From: Laccaria trichodermophora
Taxonomy: Eukaryota; Basidiomycota; Agaricomycetes; Agaricales; Hydnangiaceae
Assembly: GCA_018417955.1 (NCBI GenBank)
Contig: JACTVC010000001.1
Span: forward strand, 2,356,001 to 2,420,000
DNA length: 64,000 nucleotides
Direction of reading: 5' to 3'
In this document: positions 10,611-20,800 of the stretch, piece after piece
How the letters are laid out: every line of letters starts with the position of its first letter
How positions within the stretch are numbered: position 1 is the stretch's first letter
Translations under genes and position numbers: made by a program
The notes under the pieces: model-generated
Database searches by the model: none
The model's input: the letters and a program-made list of their open reading frames with translations, nothing else
What the model was told of the DNA's origin: nothing

Positions 10611-10815
10611 TGAATATCATTGAGGGATATGTGTACAGACACAACCAAGCCCCAGATGCTGTCTAGACATCAGGGTTTCTAGTGGTGCTTATGTCAAGAC
10701 GAGCCCGCCTGGTGGAACCAGCTATCATTACACATACCTCAAAACGATAATCCTAGACCCATATCTAATCGTATATCTTCAATACTTCAATGCCAATAAA
10801 TTGGCTCTGAATCGA

Positions 10816-12725
10816 CTACTCTACCATAACAATCTCCTCTTCCACACTCTCCAATTCAACCGCCTTCAAAGCTTCCTCGCGTGCAAGAGCAGCTGGGCTT
10901 GGCGGATCATCAGGCTTCGGCAGCTCCATAACCGTATCGACCCAGGCAAGAGCCCAAGCACCGTTACCCGCCTTGGTCCCACCCAAAACTTCCCTCTTCG
11001 TAGCAGAGTCTGGTAGTTGCTGCCAACTACTTCGTGTTGGCTGCGTGTCTGCGCGATCTACAGGGCAACTTTAATTCAAAAGAAGCAATAAAAGACGGAG
11101 GTGACGAAGACTTACAGTGAATAATATTCGCGTGTGGTTCATATATCCCCACAGGCTTCCCAAGCCCAAGTTTACGTTTCTTCAACGGGGGTGGGTCCAG
11201 TGCAGCCGCGTTCTTCTTCTCCCCCTCTACATCCTCCCCTTCGTCTTCGTCATCATCCTCTTCATTCACAGCCGGAGCAGGAGGCGGAGAAGGCACCGAC
11301 ACATCACCCATAGCTAGCCCCTCTACACCCTCCACAACCTTCAACGCCTCCTTCCTCAACTTTGCCCACTCATCCCCGGCCTCAGACACCCTCATAGCCA
11401 TCATCCACATCCAATTTTCCTCGGTCACTCCATCACGTGAGAGCAAGCTCTTCCGCACAGCGTTTAGTGGTCCGTCGCTGTACGGTCCCCAACCCGACGC
11501 ACCGAAGATGGTCGTGGGTCCACCGGCGCGGTAGATGCCTAGCCCACCACCGCCCCCGCGGTCGTTCTTGTTTGAGCCGGCGTTGGCAGCTGCGTTGAGC
11601 GCGGAAAGCTCGTTGGAGTGGTGTGCGGCGTTTGGGTCGGGGAGTTCGCCTACTAGGTCGCCTGCTTTGAGCCCTTTGGCAGTTATTTCTTCGAGTGATT
11701 TGTCCTCGTAGTAGTCGTCTACTACCCATCTACCGTCTGTACCGCAATAACAATGAATTAAAATAGTACTTTTTTTTTAGTGAAAATGAAGGACGCACCA
11801 ATGATCATCTTGGAACCATGGAGTTTGAACGCGCTCCGGGCAGTGACGAGTGTTACGCTCCTCGTTCGAAGATGAGAACCTAGTTTGCCTTCAGAGATAA
11901 GAAAGTCTTTTTCAGGTTGCGTCGCGTTCAACTTGAACGCTAAGAGGTTGCGACGGAAGTAATATAGTGAGTCTCTGAAACCAGAAGTACGTGCTGCGTC
12001 GATGGCGAGCATGTATTGGCGCTGTGGGTGTCGACCTGGAAGCGTGAATGTAGACGCTTTGAATCTCCTGCCTGCGTTGCATTATTAGATCTAAGTTTTG
12101 AAAATAAAGGGAGAAGCATACCACCAAGCAAATTCCCAAACTTATCAATCTTCTCGTCGCCCTTGGGGTCATCGTCCGTAACAAACTCATCCCCTTCAAT
12201 AATATGAACGACGCCCTGAATCTTGCGAAACGGTTTGCCACCACCTAACGGTGCCTCCTTCTCCTTAAACTCCTCAGCATCGACCTCATCTCCACCCTCC
12301 CCTTCCCCACCCTCACCACCCTCGCTCCCCGCATCAGCATCATCACCCTCCCCCCGCTTCGGCAGCCTGATAGTGAACGAACCACCAACACCGCGTCCCC
12401 TCCCCCTCCCACGTCCCCTTCCCCGCCCTCTCGCTCTTGGCGTGCTAGTTCCACTCCCTCCACCGCCCCTTCCTCTTCCGCGCGGCCTGCCTCGAGGTCG
12501 TGGAGTCATTCCAATCCCACTGCCGCCTTCTTCGTCTGCAGCTAATGCGGGGCCGTCGACGTCCATGGGTTGTGTCTCGTCGCCTTCTTGATCGTCGTCG
12601 TCATCTTCTTCTTCATGTCCGGAATCTGCCTCAGGTGCTAGTGGGACGGGTGCGGGGGTTATTACTCGGGATGTGGAGGCTGCTGGAGCTCGGGCTTTGA
12701 TTATAATTTTTGGGACAGATTTCAT
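10816..12725 (-). CDS. NPL6: RSC7/Swp82-family chromatin remodelling subunit
   Basis: Four exons, 12725-12122, 12071-11799, 11736-11116 and 11057-10816, give 579 residues. The N-terminal ~165 residues are acidic and then RGR-rich (many GRGRGRG and PRGRPRGRG motifs, possibly nucleic-acid binding). The conserved core begins at GGKPFRKIQGVVHIIEGDEF and continues through FTLPGRHPQRQYMLAIDAAR, SGFRDSLYYFRRNLLAFKLN, RTRSVTLVTARSAFKLHGSK and RWVVDDYYEDK. It ends near GIYEPHANIIH, the order seen in the yeast Rsc7 (Npl6)/Swp82 family. Members are subunits of the RSC or SWI/SNF nucleosome remodelling complexes in the nucleus. A Glu/Asp/Lys-rich insert (~380-460) with a basic KKRKLGLGK segment precedes the last motif. 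The gene is complete in the window; all three introns are 49-62 bp with GT-AG ends. Confidence 0.85.
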
Positions 12726-12729
12726 CGTG

Positions 12730-13170
12730 TGTTTGAAGGTAGACGCGGCTGTAAAGGAGACGCGTTGATGAGATCACGCGTCAGGAATGTTGACTGTTGG
12801 TGTTTCAATTTCTAACGTCAATGTATTCTAAACCTCAGAAGTAATCTCTTCATACTCTGAGAATCCTTTACTCAAAACACAGATAGTCGGGGGAGAAAGC
12901 ATTGTTTTGATTTTGAGAGAATATCAAGACATTTATTTGTACGACCCATGAAACAACCTCGACCACACTTGACCAAAAAGCCGATAGCTGCGTGCACCCT
13001 GACCCAAAGGCGCAACAGTGTACGTGTAGGCGATACGACAACCTCATATCGGGCGCCAGAACTGGAGTGAAACATTGGCGGATCGAACGGACGCCAATTT
13101 CATCGCTCCTCAAAGTTTGCTTGGACTGACGACCTAGACGTTACGTAGGCCAGCACACTCGTGGGTGCGT
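12730..13170. other. intergenic: RSC7 promoter and eL41 3' region
   Basis: Both neighbours are on the minus strand, so this holds the promoter of the RSC7-like gene and the 3' untranslated region of eL41. Short minus-strand open frames at 12868-13113 show no family resemblance. I see no other gene. Confidence 0.4.
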
Positions 13171-13302
13171 TTACTCTGTAAAGAGACGTTGGCATGTTTA
13201 CCAGTCGTGTGAGGTGTATGTATACGTACTGGAACGAGCCCTCATCTTTCTGCGTTTGCGCCTAAGCCTACGGGATCTCTTTTTCTTCCACTTCTCTCTC
13301 AT
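13171..13302 (-). CDS. RPL41: 60S ribosomal protein eL41
   Basis: The exons 13302-13230 and 13175-13171 encode 25 residues beginning MREKWKKKRSRRLRRKRR and ending KMRARSK. This matches eukaryotic eL41, the smallest ribosomal protein, a single basic helix at the subunit interface. The intron (donor GTACGT at 13229, acceptor ACAG ending at 13176) interrupts the final lysine codon, so the last exon adds only AG plus the TAA stop. An upstream intron (donor GTATGC near 13350, acceptor GACAG ending at 13304) ends one base before the ATG. Very short length and splitting by introns make this gene easy to miss; the near-perfect family match and clean splicing make the call firm. Confidence 0.93.
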
Positions 13303-13495
13303 TCTGTCAATGAATTTTAGTGAAACCAAAAATTACAAGATGAAATAGCATACTGACTTTGAAGTAAATGGAAAGGACTTGGGAGAGTTGAGATTGGTGA
13401 TACGGTTTGTGTAGCTTGGTACTGTACAGTTTTTACGTAAGCATTACCACGATTGCCTTGAGCTTCTTCCTGGGTACCTTTGTTCTAAACTTCTA

Positions 13496-15535
13496 ATGGG
13501 AAAACGGAAACGCGTCCCCGAGAAGTTACATTTTGAACTCACAGAATATTCGTCGCTGCTTCGTGCTTTGCGTACAAGTAGCGCTCTCGACGTAACGACC
13601 CAACTTACAAGACCACCACCGAATCACTGGCAGGATGATGACACGCAATTGGGCTCGGACCTGGACGACGACGACGAGGAAGAGGACACGAGTCCTATTG
13701 GTTCAAACATACCTAATACCTCCTCGACACCCATAGCTGGACCGAGCGATCTAAACCACCCATCCAACAGAGCGTTCTCCCAGGGTCCGCCAGCAAACAC
13801 TTCGCAAGAGACCAAGAGGAAACCAAAGACAAAACCCCCTCCCAAAAAACAACGGGATACATGGACACGCTGGCCCTTACTCATGGGCGACGTGATGGCA
13901 CCTGAATGGAACTTGGAAGACGAAATTACATTGCTAGCCGCTCAAGCCCTCAAACGCCATCCTCCAACACTTTTGCCTGTCTTTCCCGACGATGATGACC
14001 CTCCTGCCGAACAACGACAAGCTAGTCAGAACAAGGAAGACGAAGCCTTGGACCTCCATAGTGACGAGGACGACTTGGAACACCCATCATACATCCCCTA
14101 CCTGGTATCCTCCGCCACGGAGTGTCTAGCTTACATCCTCGACATCATGGCCACCCATACCCCCGCCCGCGCTCCGAGCTTACAGAACCGCATTGAGCCC
14201 ATCCACTGGCAGTCAATTCTCAACGCCCTCGCCGCGCGTGGAAACACTCGATTCATGGACGCGCAGTACGTTTTTCTTCTTCTCGTCAGTTATCACTAGA
14301 AGTGTAGTTAGTGATTGTTTTGTTTTGTGTATATAGGATAATGCAAAATGTCAGTTCGCGTTTACGAGCTGTGTATGGGGAACCGGATAAGCCTGATCAT
14401 GGTATGTTGGGGAGACAACTCCTCAAAGTCATCTCCTGTCTCTAACATCGGGAAGGCGTGCATAGGATTCAAATCATCGCAGCCGCGAAGAAGAAACTGT
14501 CAGACTTGATGACGGCGGCTGAAGCTAGCATCTTCGAACCTCCTCCTGGCCCTATCAAAACCCGCCGCCACAAAGAAATTGGATCGAGGGTCCCACCAAA
14601 AGGTAGAAGTAGAGGATCGGATGAGGAATTCAATAAAAGTGTGTTTTTTACCACAAGCTTCATACTTAACTAACGTAAACTAAACAGAGAACTGGACTTG
14701 GAAGAAGCGCAAAGGCAAGGGGCCAGAAACCCCAGAAGACGATGATAATGATGAGTGGATGGACGACCCTAGGGGAGCAACATTGGCAAAATCACCACCG
14801 AGACGGAGCAAAAGAAAGCGGGAGATTGTCAATTATGTCCCCCAGGAACTCGATGATTCCCTGCACGAAAAAGGCGGGGCCACGGCATCTCTCCCGCCAC
14901 TTCCCACACGAAAAAGAAGAGCGAAAAAGGCCAATATCGTCGGTGACGTTCCCATGGAGCTTGATGATACCCCGCACAAAGGGGGCGAGGGGGTGGATGG
15001 ACTTACACCAGGGGAAGCGACGGTATCTTTAACACCACCAGCCAAACGGAAGAGAAGAAAAAAGTTGGTGGTCAAAGCTGCCGTTGAGGTCCCCATGGAG
15101 CTCGACGAACCCCCGCACGAAGAGGACAGTGTCCATGGTGGGCCTGAGGAAGCGACATCGCCAGCAACATCTGTAGCCAAAGGGAAGAGAAGAAAAAAGT
15201 CAGTGGTCAATGCTCCCGTCAGCAGTCCCATGGAGCTCGACGACCCCCCGCACGAAGAGGACAGTGTCCATGATGGGCCTGGGGAAGCGACATCGCCAGC
15301 AACACCTGTACAGAGAAAAAGAACGAGGAGAAAGGTCGATCCCGTCGTTGACGTCCCATCTAAGCCCGACGATCCCCAAGAAGAGGGAAGTGATGGGGAG
15401 GTGACGGAAGTCGAGAGTGCAAATGCGTCTTCCAGGGAGTCAACGACGCCGCCACCACCGCCTAGGCGGAGTACAAGGGCAAGGGGGACAGTTAATTATG
15501 TTGTTGACGTCCCGCTCGATCTTGATCTAGAATGA
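13496..15535 (+). CDS. Rrn9-domain-like nuclear protein with C-terminal repeats
   Basis: Four exons, 13496-14265, 14337-14401, 14456-14638 and 14688-15535, give 621 residues. The N-terminus is basic (MGKRKRVPEK), followed by an acidic and Ser/Pro-rich linker. A conserved-looking segment DTWTRWPLLMGDVMAPEWN at ~residues 121-140 resembles the WTRWPL block of the fungal Rrn9 family, which in yeast is part of the upstream activating factor for RNA polymerase I. A helical segment IHWQSILNALAARGN and a short basic helix IQIIAAAKKKLSDLMTAAEA follow. From ~residue 375 there are six imperfect ~35-45-residue repeats, each with a basic RKRR-type patch, a VPMELDD core and a PHEEDSVH stretch, ending in RRSTRARGTVNYVVDVPLDL. 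The Rrn9 assignment rests on a short motif and is tentative; nuclear location is likely from the basic patches. Confidence 0.6.
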
Positions 15536-16185
15536 ACAGCTTGCTTTATTTAATAAGCGCGTTGGTAATTGGGCTAGGAGGGAACTTTGGGTTGCATATA
15601 CACGTATCATATAATATTTTTGTTACTTACATATGGTCTATGAAAATGATAATTCGGCTTGGATTAATTATTGGCCATCTATGATTTCCATGTGCAGAGA
15701 GTTTCTTTTGCGTTTGTTAACGGGCCTCAGCTGAACTAAAAATAGCTCGGTGTCTTTGATTCATCACAAACGACAACACGCCTTGTTCCCGGAGTTGGTC
15801 GAACAATGGGTTGATCTGCTGATCTTGCCCAGCCTCGTGCCTGGCTCCCCGCCGAAGCTGCAGCGCCTTGTCCTCCCGATATTCCTATTAGGGGAGGCCG
15901 AGTTTAGACTTTACGTCGCGGGTATGCTTTACGTCTTCTCTCCCAAATCCGAGCAGGAAAAAAATTCAAGATGTGTTTTTCTGTTAACAGACCCCACAAG
16001 CAGGTTCTTTGTTATTCAATGACTGCTTCTTACGGACCTGCTTGGAAATTTGCAACGTGTCCAGGCTAATAAATAACGACAAAGAGCGCGTACAAGGTTC
16101 TTTCACATCCCTTGTTTAACACACTTAAAGGCGAGCAATCCAGCTGCTCCTCTTTCTTTCACCCAGGATTTACCTTGCAAGATCG
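15536..16185. other. intergenic, promoter of HMG-box gene
   Basis: Holds the 3' region of the Rrn9-like gene and the promoter of the HMG-box gene. The 91-codon plus frame at 15750-16022 has no family resemblance. Nothing else is seen. Confidence 0.4.
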
Positions 16186-17240
16186 ATGAAAGGTATGTCT
16201 TAATTTTCTACCCGTTGCGTTGTCTGTTTCTTCAACGTTGTTATCAGGACGTGAACTTACTTCATCGACGGTATCTGATGGCGTCTACACCTTCAGCCTA
16301 CCCGTCCCTACGAGTCTTCCTCCCGACTTGTACGAGAGGGCTCACGCCCATAGACAGCAGGAGGGACACATCTCTCGTCCGCTCGACCCATTTTTCCTTT
16401 TTCGGGCCGACGTTCTCCGTCAGCAAACAAGCCCTGTCAATGGCAATATCCCCGGCAAGCTGTGGAGCCTAATGACGGCTAAGCAGAAGGCCCCTTGGGT
16501 TGAAATGGCCAAATCCGTCCCCGTCTACCAGAAACGTCAAGAAGGCCGACACCCCCATTATGGGGGTGCAAGTGGCGAGAAACAAACGACTAGGCGATAC
16601 GAAGAGCCTCTAAAGAAATCAGAGATTGCATATAGCAACCAGCCGACTCTAGAGTTCTCACTCACAAACGGATCATTCTTTTCTCGTTCGTCCTCGTGCC
16701 CTCCTGGCGAGGAACACACCTCGCAGTCAACCTTGGACAGCAGCGTCGGCTATGGTGCGCCCATCACGACACGCGATGACCTTTCGCGTCGTCCTGGCAC
16801 CCACGTTACGCTTTATCAGTCTGGAGATTATATGCAAGAGGTGGAACCCCCAAAGCCGGGCGCACCTCCCACACTCTTTCAGGGTCCCTCTTTATTCACC
16901 ACCAATTACTACGACATTCAGCCACCTCATATTCCGGGGTTTGGTCAACTAGCCTACGAACCTCAACCCTGGGATAACTGGACTGATGCAAACGACTCGG
17001 TGATTGTCTATTTTATTTTATTTGTCCAGCCCTTTCAATTTTTTTTTACTGTGATGACAGCATATGGAGGGTCTCCCCCAATCCATGGGCCCATTCGCAA
17101 GCTCGGCACTTCCTCCACTGCCGCAGTGTGGGTCGTCGCCTACTAATATTCGCGTTGGAGATGCCACGCAACACGCGGCGCACAACTATCCAATGTTAGA
17201 TGGTCGTAACCATTTTTCCTCTGCCCAGCGCCGCAGGTAG
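16186..17240 (+). CDS. HMG-box transcription factor
   Basis: Three exons, 16186-16192, 16248-16999 and 17061-17240, give 312 residues. The first exon codes only MK plus one base. Residues ~46-105 read ISRPLDPFFLFRADVLRQQ, then NIPGKLWSLMTAKQKAPWVE and MAKSVPVYQKRQ. This is the MATA-type HMG-box pattern of fungi: PxNxFxLFR, a short turn, then W...K..W..MA. The box is followed by a long Ser/Pro/Gly-rich, probably disordered region. The third exon is preferred to read-through of the intron because the read-through adds a hydrophobic Phe-rich segment with stops soon after. Fungal HMG-box proteins bind the minor groove (ACAAAG-type sites) and often act in mating and fruiting; a pheromone gene lies 7.4 kb away, but any regulatory link is inference. 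Confidence 0.8.
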
Positions 17241-17835
17241 TGCGCTCAAGCCCCTGGATTTATTGTTTTAGTGATGAGTCCAATTCATTTCGCGGACGAA
17301 GGAGAATTTACTGGGCTGCAAGTCGAGGTGTTATGATAGTCGGGCATTTAGTACCGAATGAATGACTGCAATGATGTACATGACCTTATGGCAACCAATT
17401 AAGTATTGCTCTTTGAGGGCTTTATTCGACACAGTGGTAGTCACTCGATTGCTTTGGCAAATGGGAGACTCACAAGCGCCAGCACAAGAAAAATGTAATA
17501 CAAATGTCCGAAGCCGCCATGTAGCTGGACGTGGTGTATTTTGTAACCTAAATTACCATAAATCTAGGGTATGTAGGTAATTAAGGCCGTAGTGGATATA
17601 CAAAAATGATTGTCTGCTGAATACCGGAAGTAAAAGAATACGCAATAGTTGCGAGCGAAGCAAAAATACAGTTCAAACCTGGTTTGATTAGGAATAAATT
17701 AGGGCTGTGAGAGGTAGATGATTTGATAGGAGGTGTCCAAGGAAGTTGAAAATGAGCCGTCGTCAGGACGCGAGGCGGCCATTGACGTTGGGTCAGCGAG
17801 CGCAGGTCTCTCATGAGGAGGATGGTTTTGTGGAG
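17241..17835. other. intergenic between convergent genes
   Basis: The 3' regions of the HMG-box gene (plus) and the metallopeptidase gene (minus) meet here. Short open frames at 17362-17580 and 17581-17814 have no support. Confidence 0.4.
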
Positions 17836-20800
17836 CTATTGATCATTAGAGCTCAAAAAGTCTTCATCAGGGATAGGCTTAGTCATGTCGGGGTCAGTAA
17901 ACTGTAGCATGTAACCCATGATCTGGGAACGCAACAAAAATCAAGAGACTGGTGGGTGGAGGCAGGAAACCGACATTACCTGAGGTCCTGGGATGCGAAT
18001 GACGTAGCCGTCGTCGGCCTGGGCGTATGCGTACGTTTTTCCAGAGCTTTGGTCATGCTGGGAGCCCGTAGACCAGCAAAGAATACCAGCAGAAGATGCA
18101 ACAGCTTTCTCAAAAGCCGCAGCGCTAGACCGAACTTCGGCAGCCGTTTGCGAAACCTTGATCGTGATATCCTGGAGGAATCAGGAGGATTAAGTGCTTA
18201 GTAATGTGTATGGTCAGACTGCAAAGTCGGCGTACCTTAGCGATGAGGAAACCGGTGGGGAATGCGGGCATCAGGTGCTTGTTGATGACATCGAATGCCC
18301 CATGCACCCCCTTGGCTATCAGGTCGTCCGTTGTCTTGAACTCTTGTGGCCATTTCGACCACGATGCCTTCTCATCAACGTGACAGAAACCTTCGGATTG
18401 TTTGAAGAACTGAGGTTGGAACCACCCTCCACGGTCAACGGTGACAAGGGTACAACGGAAGCCGATGTCGACGGTGACCGATGAGATTTCGGAGAGGGAG
18501 GAATCCGTCCCCGAAGCCGAGCCAAAGAAAAAGCTACAGTCTTCTTTTGAGCTGTCAAGTTTGCTTTCAGAGGAAAAGGGATTGTCAATTGTGTGGGTGA
18601 TGCTGACTTCTTGCCATCTACTGGGGCTAGAGGTAATTTCCTTGGGTATGAGATTAATATCGTCGACAGAGGCAAACTTCAGGGACTCCGTCGCCGTTGT
18701 CGCCTTCGTGTTGCTGTAGCGCAAGACTCGAAGATAACTGGTAAGCTCATCAACTTCCTTCGTCAGCGCAATAATATCAGCTGTGATCTTGATTGTTTCG
18801 TTCGCAGTCTCTGCCGCCTGTGCGAGTGACTTTGCTGAGAATACGTGCGTGTACGCACGCGAAGCCTGTACGATGGCAAGCTGAGCTGACGTAATCTTCG
18901 CCATTGCTTGCTCAATGTTAAGAAATGCAGCGTCTGCGATTCCAGATGCCCTCGCCAATTTGACAAACTCGTCCATTAGAAATTCGCCGCTAGCGTTGAT
19001 ACACGTTTTAGCCAAAGAGGTTACATTGTTGGTATAGGTGGTGTAAAGTTCCACCTGAGCCTGGTCGTACATTGATTGTGCCACATCAATCGTTCCTTGC
19101 GACTCCTCAAAATCATGGCCAGAGGATGGGCTCCGCTGCAAATAAACTAGCTGTGTATTGAGGGTGTCGAGCTGCTTCGACTTTGCATCCAGCGCTTGCG
19201 CGATCAGATCGGGGTTCATGAAAAGGTCTTCGACCGTGAAGTTGGTAGATAATCCTTGGAACCAATCGATGGGCTGAAATTGTACGGGATAAACCGTCAT
19301 GCTCCCGTCCAAAGAGCTTGAAGCAGAGATGCGGAGAGCGTCCTTGGCGTCTTGTAACAACTCGGCAGCACTCTTGATATCTAAGTATCCGAGGTACTGA
19401 CGAACAGTATGCGAATGGCCTCTGACAACGGCATCCGCATACTTTGAAGCAAGCTGACCCTCTCGAATGGCGGTGACGTGGTTAAGATGACGAGTGGCAG
19501 CATCTGTGTTGTCACTTTTCAGAGCCAGGATCAGCTCGTCGCGCTCGGCCTCCCATGCTTGCTTTGCTGTCAGATACTCTATCATCAAAGCGTCGGCGAG
19601 CTCCATGCGATTGATTTTGCCCTCTTCTGTGAGCTTGTTGGAAACCGGAAAGGTAGGTTTGAGAGACTTTAGGGAGGATTTGGCGGAAGGAGCTGAAGCT
19701 GCTCTAGACGCACTAGAAGTTTCCGGAGAGACAGCTGCATCCAAGTTCGGCTGTGCCCGTTGCGAGCGGACGAGATCTTTGACCCACCCCGTAATGGGAA
19801 CGTCAGTCATCAGCCATTTACGCACTTGATCTTGCTGCCTCGTGATAGATGTTTGTTGTGGATTAGGTACCAGATTGTTCAAACATCGCTCATAAACAAG
19901 GGATAGATTGAGGCCGTTGGGAGTACCAACGACGTTGCCAACATTGTACAGTTGATCGGTGAGACGGAATTCACTCTCAATAACGGCTGTGGGCTTGATG
20001 GACTGGCCATGGATGCCAGCAGCTGTGGTGTCCCATGCGTACTGGTCCTGAGAGAGGAATCGCCCAGGATTTTGAAGCGCAAGAATCTGGCCAGAAGTTG
20101 GTGCAAAAAGTTTTGTAAGCTCATCGAGGATGGTTTTGAGGAGAGGTCCAGTCGTAGCTTTCGGCAGTGTACGAACTCCCATAACCTTGAACAGTGATTT
20201 ATCGATGGGGGGAGATGGAGAGATGGAGTATGGAAAGTTTGAGCTATTGCCGCAGACGTAACGGAGGGGGTCAGTAGAAAAGAAGACGAGGGTGGATTTG
20301 CAAGGGCATCGTAAACCATTCTTCTCAACTGTCCTATTTCAGCGGCGAACTCCAGACGGCCAGAGAAACTGAACGCTCTATCCCGTTGTGCAGATAACTT
20401 GGCAAGGTTTGACTGGAGACCCAAGCTGCGAAGATCACCTTCAAAATGGTCAAACACATCTCCATCGGGATAGGGATACAACACCTGGCGTAAAACTGAG
20501 CAAGTTGTATCACGTTTGATGCGGAATGAGCTTACCCCTAAGAGTGCCTCATCCATCACAGACGGAAGATGGTTGAAGCTAGGAGAACGGAAATTGAAAA
20601 ACTGTTTGAAGTTCTTCCAATTTTCTGTTGTTTCAAGAGACCGATCTGCGTACAACATGATGGAGTTGAGATCAAATGGGACCACAACTGATTCGCTATG
20701 GTCGTGGGTGTCTGTCGTAACAGTGGAGAGACGCTCGTGCCTGAGGCCAAGGGAGTGTGCAATTTCGTGAAAGAGTATGCGCTCCTCTTGGACCTTATCG

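Noticed and set aside
19879..20240. Extension of the metallopeptidase frame past 20,240
   Set aside because: It runs antiframe through the helical coding region, which has much stronger coding character there.
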